Shown here in pieces: positions 1-4,726 of a DNA stretch of 7,022 nt. The translations under genes were made by a program, and so were the position numbers. Every line of letters starts with the position of its first letter. The stretch's first letter is position 1. The stretch comes from Bacillota bacterium (GTDB lineage Bacteria; Bacillota; Dethiobacteria; DTU022). The notes under the pieces were generated by a model that was given only the letters and a program-made list of their open reading frames with translations, searched no databases and was not told the origin of the DNA. The stretch spans positions 1 through 7,022 of the forward strand of contig JAAZIE010000264.1 in assembly GCA_012510305.1 (NCBI GenBank), written 5' to 3'.

Positions 1-398
1 AGAGAGATATACTCGGTGGTCATGATCCCCCCGGCGCTCTCTTCGGGGTACTTCAGCAACCCGCTGAACTTGGCAATATCTTCGTCCACCAGCGGCAGCA
101 GCTCCGAAATCTCCTGCGGTGAAAGTTCTCCAAGCAGATCAACGGCGTTGTCGGAAGCCATCGCCTTGAGCACGGCGGGAGCGCGGCTCCGCTTCAGAAG
201 CCGAAAAAAGGATACCTGCTCAAACTGCTCCATCTCCTGGATCAACGCGGTCACTTCATCGTCGGAGAGATGCTCCAGGATCTCCGCTTTTTCTTCATCG
301 TCAAGCCCATCGAGCAGTTCAAGCAGATCTCCCGGATGGACCCCCTCCTGCAGACCCTGCCTGACCTGAACAGACAGATCGGAAATAATAACCGGCAA
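1..398 (-). CDS. mgtE: Magnesium transporter MgtE, N-terminal part (runs off the left edge)
   Basis: MgtE is a homodimeric inner-membrane Mg2+ channel/transporter gated by its cytoplasmic domains. Only the first 132 codons are in the window. Residues ~20-115 are an acidic, helical, Leu-rich segment typical of the MgtE N domain (LLELLDGLDDEEKAEIL, then LSDDEVTALIQEM, then ELSPQEISELLPLVD). It leads into KYPEESAGGIMTTEY at ~116-130, the hallmark entry to the CBS-domain pair. The CBS pair and membrane helices lie outside. I chose the TTG at 398 because an AAGGAGGTG Shine-Dalgarno (413-405) sits 6 nt upstream. The ATG at 417 is out of frame, and an in-frame GTG at 407 overlaps the Shine-Dalgarno. 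The gene lies directly behind the 6S RNA gene with no space for a usual promoter, so read-through from the 6S promoter is possible (inference). Family assignment is firm; integrity past position 1 is unknown. Confidence 0.93.
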   Translation of the reverse strand, partial: MPVIISDLSVQVRQGLQEGVHPGDLLELLDGLDDEEKAEILEHLSDDEVTALIQEMEQFEQVSFFRLLKRSRAPAVLKAMASDNAVDLLGELSPQEISELLPLVDEDIAKFSGLLKYPEESAGGIMTTEYIS

Positions 399-404
399 AT
401 CCCA

Positions 405-413
405 CACCTCCTT
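405..413 (-). promoter_or_regulatory. Shine-Dalgarno sequence of mgtE
   Basis: The minus strand reads AAGGAGGTG, a near-perfect match to the 16S rRNA tail, 6 nt before the TTG at 398. It fixes that TTG as the start of mgtE, because no ATG in the right frame is nearby. It begins only 7 nt after the U-run that ends the 6S RNA. Confidence 0.85.
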
Positions 414-420
414 CCATGTC

Positions 421-442
421 AAAAAAACCCCGCTATGCCGTG
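421..442 (-). terminator. 3' end and probable intrinsic terminator of 6S RNA
   Basis: The GC-rich 3' arm of the 6S closing stem (442-428) is followed at once by seven U residues (427-421). The pairing partner is the RNA's own 5' end (600-585), so the terminator stem spans the whole molecule rather than a local hairpin. That could make termination incomplete and let some transcription continue into mgtE (inference). Confidence 0.55.
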
Positions 443-609
443 GACCGTTGGGTTTTGAACTGTTCCCCCATAAGGTGGGTGCCCTCTTAACTGCTTTGCA
501 GTTCCCCTCGAAGGAGGCTGCTGCGCCACAGCTAAAGTCCAGGCTCCCATGAATCAGCTGTTAGCTCAAAACTTTACCGGTAGACACGAACACAGCAGGG
601 TCTTTGTGC
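421..609 (-). ncRNA. ssrS: 6S RNA (regulator of RNA polymerase)
   Basis: 6S RNA mimics an open promoter, binds the housekeeping RNA polymerase holoenzyme and is itself a template for short product RNAs. The ~189 nt length suits the family. The 5' arm CCCUGCUGUGUUCGUG (600-585) pairs with the 3' arm CACGGCAUAGCGGGG (442-428) through C-G, G-U and A-U pairs with a small bulge. The UGUUCG ... CGGCAU combination matches the E. coli 6S closing stem as I recall it. Further in, GUUUUGAG (572-565) pairs with UUCAAAAC (459-452). The apical part contains CCUC-CUUC-GAGG and AACUGC-AAA-GCAGUU (503-489) hairpins. A consensus promoter lies just upstream and a U7 run (427-421) ends it. Its place downstream of aspS matches B. 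subtilis bsrA (6S-1). The M-box riboswitch expected before some mgtE genes was considered and does not fit. The exact 5' end is estimated from the promoter. Confidence 0.88.
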
Positions 610-615
610 ACCTGC

Positions 616-644
616 ATCATAACACATTTTTATTTAAGAATCAA
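616..644 (-). promoter_or_regulatory. Sigma-A (housekeeping) promoter of 6S RNA
   Basis: On the minus strand, TTGATT (644-639) and TATGAT (621-616) are separated by exactly 17 nt of AT-rich sequence, close to the consensus TTGACA-17-TATAAT. The start would fall near 609-607, a few bases before the 6S closing stem. This is the clearest promoter in the window. It may also be the only one serving mgtE. Confidence 0.85.
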
Positions 645-803
645 GCAAAGCGGAGGCCGCCAGACAGGGATCCGCCGGCGAAAAAACTCTCTTTTCCGCC
701 CCCTCCCGGCTCGCTCTAACGCCTTGGCGCCGCCGGGCATAGTATGGATCGGGGATGTCGCTCTTTGAATCACCGGCCATCCCCGAAGGGAGTGTTTGCA
801 CCG

Positions 804-1112
804 GTGCTCACCGATGCCCTGGCCACCCTGCTTTACCTGGCGGTGGTAGTCGAATTTGCCACTGAAGCGCTGCGAAGCGCGATCCCCTTCATCAGGCGGG
901 TCCCCGCACAGCTGCTGTCGGCTGCCCTCGGTATCCTTGTCTGCTACCTCACCGGGCGGGGACTGCTCGCCCCGGCCGGCGGCGGTTTTATCCGCTGCGT
1001 TTATTTCGACTATCTCTTGACCGGGCTGATCATCTCCCGCGGCGCCGGGGTGATGCACGATTTTATCGGCGCCTTCAGCAACCTGGGCCGCCGTCTTTTG
1101 AGAAAGATTTAA
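804..1112 (+). CDS. Small membrane protein of unknown function
   Basis: This ~102-residue protein is the only plus-strand gene I support. From the GTG at 804 there are three hydrophobic stretches: ~5-23 (LATLLYLAVVVEFATEAL), ~35-51 (QLLSAALGILVCYLTG) and ~66-81, the last running into DYLLTGLIISRGAGVMHD (69-86). The end is basic (RRLLRK). The size, the Glu in the first segment and the LTGLIISRGA-x-x-x-HD motif recall small holin-like or uncharacterised membrane proteins of Firmicutes, from memory only. I name no function. An AAGGGAG Shine-Dalgarno (786-792) precedes the GTG by 11 nt. An in-frame GTG at 792 overlaps it, and the upstream ATG at 744 would add a polar, unmembrane-like leader. The gene converges on the hisS-aspS gene and overlaps its last 38 bp. 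No clear promoter or terminator is visible. Confidence 0.68.
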   Translation: MLTDALATLLYLAVVVEFATEALRSAIPFIRRVPAQLLSAALGILVCYLTGRGLLAPAGGGFIRCVYFDYLLTGLIISRGAGVMHDFIGAFSNLGRRLLRKI

Positions 1113-4100
1113 CCGCCAGGCCCAGTTCCTGAAGCTGCTGCGGCGACACCGCGGCGGGTGCGCCGGTGAGCAGGCAGGTTCCCGCGGCGGTTTTCGGGAA
1201 GGCGATCACCTGGCGAATCGATTCATCGCCGCTGAAGAGGGCCACCAGCCGGTCCAGTCCCAGGGCGATCCCCCCGTGGGGCGGCGCCCCGTACTCCATC
1301 GCTTCCAGGAGAAAAGAGAATTTTTCCATCGCCGCAGCCTCCGTCAGGCCCAGCTGCCGAAAAACACGCAGCTGGGTTTCGCGGTGGTGGATGCGGTTGC
1401 TTCCCGAGCCCAGCTCCACCCCGTTCAAGACCAGGTCGTAGGCCTGCGAACGCACCGCCAGGGGCTCTGTTTCCAACAGCGGCAGATCCTCCTCCCGGGG
1501 CGCGGTAAAGGGATGATGGGCCGCGCTTAACCCTTTTGCCACCGGATCGTACTGGAAGAGGGGAAAATCGACCACCCACAGAAAGTGCGGCTCATTGGGC
1601 AGCTCCGGCGGCGCAAAGTCCAGCCGCAGCCGGCCCAGGACCTCGCTGCCGGCCGCCGCTTCGCCGGCGGCAAAAAGGAGCAGGTCGCCCGGAACGGCTT
1701 CCGCCAGCGCTCCGATCTGCTCCAGTTGGCCGGGGCTGAAGAATTTGGCGATGGGCGAGCGCCAGCCCCCCTCTTCGCGGATGAGCCAGGCCAGCCCTTT
1801 CGCGCCGTACTCGACGGCCCGGGCCGCCAAGTCGTCGAGCTCCTTGCGGCTGAGGCTCCCCTTACCGGGAACCCGCAGCGCCTTGACCGCCCCGCCGGCT
1901 TCAAGAGCGGCCCTGAAGATCTTGAACTCGCTCTCCCGGGCCGGCGCGCTGCAATCGACAAGCTCCATCCCGAAGCGCAGGTCCGGCTTGTCGGTACCGT
2001 AACGCGAGATCGCTTCGCTGTAGGGCAGCCTGGGAAAAGGCCGGGGGAGCTCCAGGCCCAGCAGCTCGCCGTAAAGCCGGGTCATCAGCCCCTCCATGAG
2101 CGCAAAAAGGCGCTCCTGCCCCAAAAATGAGGCTTCGATATCGATCTGGGTAAATTCGGGCTGCCGGTCGGCGCGCAGATCTTCATCCCTGAAGCAGCGG
2201 GCGATCTGAAAATAGCGCTCCACCCCGCCCACCATGAGCAGCTGCTTGAAGAGCTGCGGTGATTGCGGCAGCGCATAAAAGGAGCCGGGGCTGCCCCGGC
2301 TGGGCACCAGGTAATCGCGCGCCCCTTCGGGGGTGCTGCGCGTCAGGGCCGGGGTTTCGATCTCCAGAAAGCCGCGGCCGTCCAGGTAATCGCGGATCAG
2401 CTTCACCGCCCGGTGCCTGAGCGCCAGGCGGCGGTAATTTTCCGGGCGGCGCAGGTCCAGGTAGCGGTAGCGCAGGCGCAGGTTCTCATCGGCATGGAGC
2501 CCGTCTTCAATATAAAAAGGCGGTGTTTTCGACCGGTTGAGGATCTCCAGGTGCGCCGCATGGAGCTCGATCTCCCCTGTTTTCAGGACCGGGTTGACCT
2601 GATCGCGATCCCGGCGGCGCAGCTCACCGCGAACGGCGACGACATATTCGCTGCGCAGCCTCTCGGCGGCGGCAAAAAGTTTGCGGTCGCCCTCGCTGTT
2701 GAAGACCACCTGGACCAGGCCGGTGCGATCGCGCAGGTCGATAAAGAGCAGCCCGCCGTGGTCGCGGCGCCGCTGCACCCAGCCGTTCAAGGCCACCTCT
2801 GTGCCCGCGTCGGCCGCCCGCAGCTCGCCGCATCCGGGCGGCTCCCCCGCTGACGGAGCGGTCCCGCCGGGCGGGCCCTCCCGGCTGCTTGAACAGGCTT
2901 CTTTTTGCAGCAGCCTTGCCGGCAGCTCCTCCCGGGGCACCGCCTCCTGCTCGCCGCTTTCCATGCAGCGCAGGGTGACGGTGTTCGCCTCCAGCTCGCG
3001 CGAACCGATCATGAGGACCGCGGGAAAACCCTTTCTCCCGGCATATTTCATCTGCCCCTTCAGGCTGCGCTCCATGAGCTCCGTTTCCACGGCGATGCCC
3101 CGTTGGCGCAGCTCCTCGGCCAGGCCCAGCGCTTCCGGGGCCAGCCCCTCACCCGCCGAGGCGATGTAAAGGGGGGGAGGCGGCGCGATAAAGGGCGGTT
3201 CCGCCGCGGTTTCCGCCGCCGCGAGCAGCCGCTCTATCCCCAGGGCCACACCGACACCGGGAACAGGAGGACCGCCGCAGTATTCGACCAGGTAATCGTA
3301 ACGGCCGCCGCCGCCCAAAGATCCCAGGGCCCTGTTTACCAGGGGCACGAATTCAAAAGCGGTGCGGCTGTAGTAATCCAGCCCGCGGACCATGTGGGGA
3401 TTGAGCCGGTAAGGGATCCGCAGGCGGTCGAGAGCTGAGCGGAGCCCTTCGAAGTGAGCCCGGCACCCGGAGCAGAGCCGGTCCGGCAGCAGCGGCGCCT
3501 GCTCCACCAGTTCGCGGCAGCGGGCCTCCTTGCAATCGAGGGCCCGCAGGGGGTTCTCCTCGAACCGGCGCCGGCAATCGGGGCAGAGCTCTTCTTTGAG
3601 CGAGTGCAGGTACGCGCGCAGCTCTTCGCCGTAAGCGGGGCGGCAGCGCGGACAGCCCACGCTGTTCAGCTCCAGGTTGAAATCATCGATCTGCAGCGCC
3701 TTGAAAAAATTGAGGCAAAAAATAATAATTTCAGCGTCGGCCGCAGGCTGCGGCGCGCCAAACAGCTCCAGCCCCACCTGGTGAAACTGGCGGTAGCGCC
3801 CCGCCTGCGGCCGGTCGTAGCGAAACATGGGCCCGATATAGTAGAGCTTGACCGGCTGCGGCCGCTCTTTCAAGTTGTTTTCCAGGTAGGCCCGCACCAC
3901 CGCCGCGGTTCCCTCCGGCCGCAGGGTCAGGCTGCGGCCGCTGCGATCTTTGAAAGTATACATCTCCTTGGAGACGATATCGCTTTCCTCGCCCACGCTG
4001 CGTGCAAAAAGCGTGGTTTGCTCAAAATAAGGCGTGCGGATTTCACCGTAGCCGTACAGGCTGCTCAACTTTCGAAACGTATCCTCCAGGAAATGCCACT

Positions 4101-4155
4101 TCTCAATCTCCCCCGGCAAAAGGTCCCGGGTTCCCCGGGGAGCTCGATACTGCAA
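1075..4155 (-). CDS. hisS-aspS: Fused histidyl-tRNA synthetase / aspartyl-tRNA synthetase
   Basis: One open frame of 1026 codons encodes two class II synthetases. Residues 1-~416 are a whole HisRS: MQYRAPRGTRDLLPGE start, motif 2 FRYDRPQAGRYRQFHQ (111-126), eight insertion cysteines (168-231), histidine-binding RGLDYYSRT (257-265), motif 3 GVALGIERLL (302-311) and a C-terminal anticodon-binding domain. Residues ~417-441 are a Gly/Pro/Ser/Ala linker. Residues ~442-1026 are a whole bacterial AspRS (~585 residues, the usual length): OB anticodon domain with GWVQRRRDHGG (458-468), TRSTPEGARDYLVPSR (605-620), motif 2 FRDEDLRADRQPEF (655-668), GAD-type insertion (~725-850) and motif 3 GGIALGLDRL (961-970). 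Catalytic residues appear intact in both halves. The start is TTG at 4155 behind AAGGGTGA (4169-4162); the nearby ATG at 4187 is out of frame. No ATG, GTG or TTG lies in frame between codon 407 and codon 454, so AspRS seems unable to start separately in the usual way. hisS and aspS are normally adjacent but separate. I infer a true fusion; a sequencing indel is the main alternative. Confidence 0.95.
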   Translation of the reverse strand: MQYRAPRGTRDLLPGEIEKWHFLEDTFRKLSSLYGYGEIRTPYFEQTTLFARSVGEESDIVSKEMYTFKDRSGRSLTLRPEGTAAVVRAYLENNLKERPQPVKLYYIGPMFRYDRPQAGRYRQFHQVGLELFGAPQPAADAEIIIFCLNFFKALQIDDFNLELNSVGCPRCRPAYGEELRAYLHSLKEELCPDCRRRFEENPLRALDCKEARCRELVEQAPLLPDRLCSGCRAHFEGLRSALDRLRIPYRLNPHMVRGLDYYSRTAFEFVPLVNRALGSLGGGGRYDYLVEYCGGPPVPGVGVALGIERLLAAAETAAEPPFIAPPPPLYIASAGEGLAPEALGLAEELRQRGIAVETELMERSLKGQMKYAGRKGFPAVLMIGSRELEANTVTLRCMESGEQEAVPREELPARLLQKEACSSSREGPPGGTAPSAGEPPGCGELRAADAGTEVALNGWVQRRRDHGGLLFIDLRDRTGLVQVVFNSEGDRKLFAAAERLRSEYVVAVRGELRRRDRDQVNPVLKTGEIELHAAHLEILNRSKTPPFYIEDGLHADENLRLRYRYLDLRRPENYRRLALRHRAVKLIRDYLDGRGFLEIETPALTRSTPEGARDYLVPSRGSPGSFYALPQSPQLFKQLLMVGGVERYFQIARCFRDEDLRADRQPEFTQIDIEASFLGQERLFALMEGLMTRLYGELLGLELPRPFPRLPYSEAISRYGTDKPDLRFGMELVDCSAPARESEFKIFRAALEAGGAVKALRVPGKGSLSRKELDDLAARAVEYGAKGLAWLIREEGGWRSPIAKFFSPGQLEQIGALAEAVPGDLLLFAAGEAAAGSEVLGRLRLDFAPPELPNEPHFLWVVDFPLFQYDPVAKGLSAAHHPFTAPREEDLPLLETEPLAVRSQAYDLVLNGVELGSGSNRIHHRETQLRVFRQLGLTEAAAMEKFSFLLEAMEYGAPPHGGIALGLDRLVALFSGDESIRQVIAFPKTAAGTCLLTGAPAAVSPQQLQELGLAVKSFSKDGGPGC

Positions 4156-4217
4156 TTACCCTCACCCTTCCCAAATGTTTCCTTCATGTTAAATCAGGCG
4201 CCCCTGCAGCGGGTCAA

Positions 4218-4236
4218 CGGCTCCGGCACGGAGCCG
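4218..4236 (-). other. Perfect hairpin in the dtd to hisS-aspS leader
   Basis: CGGCTCCG-TGC-CGGAGCCG forms an 8-bp GC-rich stem with a 3-nt loop, in the 93 nt between the dtd stop and the synthetase start. No T-run follows, so it is not a typical intrinsic terminator. It could be an mRNA-stabilising or processing hairpin that sets the ratio between dtd and the synthetase (inference). The leader is too short for a T-box, and I see no T-box motif in it. Confidence 0.5.
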
Positions 4237-4248
4237 CCCCGCCGCCGG

Positions 4249-4698
4249 CTAGAAAGCCTTGCCGCTGTCCAGAAGCACCGTGACGGGGCCGTCGTTAACC
4301 TGGGCTATCCGCATCGACGCCCCGAAACGTCCCGTGGCGATAGAAAGCCCCTCTTCGCGCAGCCGGGTACAAAATTCTTCAAAAAGCGCCGCCGCCTCCT
4401 CCGGGAGAGCAGCCGCGGTAAAGCTGGGCCGGCGCCCCTTGCGGCAATCGCCGTAAAGGGTGAACTGGGAGATGCAGAGAACGCTCCCTGCGCTCTCCTT
4501 CACGGACAGGTTCATCCGCCCGCTTTCGTCTTCAAAAATACGCAGGCCGGCGATCTTTTTTGCCAGGTACGCACAATCGGCGGCACTGTCTCCCCGGCCC
4601 ACCCCCAGGTAGACGACCAGGCCGGGGCCGGTGCTCCCCACGGTCTCATCGCCCACGCTCACTGCTGCTTTTTCCACGCGCTGCACCACCGCCCGCAT
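4249..4698 (-). CDS. dtd: D-aminoacyl-tRNA deacylase
   Basis: Dtd hydrolyses D-aminoacyl-tRNAs (and, in the known family, Gly-tRNA-Ala) in the cytoplasm, recycling tRNA and keeping D-amino acids out of proteins. The 149-residue length is standard. It begins MRAVVQRVEKAAVSVG, carries the SQFTLYGD motif (97-104) in the active-site pocket, and has NDGPVTVLLDS near the C terminus, including the Gly-Pro motif that gives chiral proofreading. No residues appear missing. The ATG at 4698 has a GGGGAGGGGTG Shine-Dalgarno (4716-4706) 7 nt upstream; the ATG at 4705 is out of frame. It follows rel by 28 nt on the same strand, so the two are almost surely cotranscribed, and it precedes the synthetase gene. 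The rel-dtd pairing is common in Firmicutes. Confidence 0.97.
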   Translation of the reverse strand: MRAVVQRVEKAAVSVGDETVGSTGPGLVVYLGVGRGDSAADCAYLAKKIAGLRIFEDESGRMNLSVKESAGSVLCISQFTLYGDCRKGRRPSFTAAALPEEAAALFEEFCTRLREEGLSIATGRFGASMRIAQVNDGPVTVLLDSGKAF

Positions 4699-4726
4699 GG
4701 CTCATCACCCCTCCCCGGCCGCCCGC

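Noticed and set aside
16..369. 117-residue Ser-rich plus-strand open frame at the left edge
   Set aside because: It is the reverse complement of the mgtE N-terminal domain, which is clearly recognisable on the minus strand.
421..609. M-box (ykoK) magnesium riboswitch upstream of mgtE
   Set aside because: The conserved M-box blocks (such as GUUAGGUGAGGCUCCU and AUGCCGUACAGUGCUAAAGCUC, as I recall them) are not present. The long 5'/3' closing stem with UGUUCG and CGGCAU fits 6S RNA better.
660..760. Intrinsic terminator for the synthetase operon using the T6 run at 686-681
   Set aside because: The bases before the T-run on the minus strand are purine-rich and form no stable stem.
630..1058. 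142-residue minus-strand open frame between the 6S promoter and the fused gene
   Set aside because: It is Gly/Arg/Pro-rich with no domain, hydrophobic core or Shine-Dalgarno, and it overlaps the 6S promoter. The opposite strand encodes a convincing membrane protein.
4156..4248. T-box riboswitch before the synthetase gene
   Set aside because: The gap is 93 nt, too short for a T-box, and I see neither a specifier stem nor a T-box sequence.
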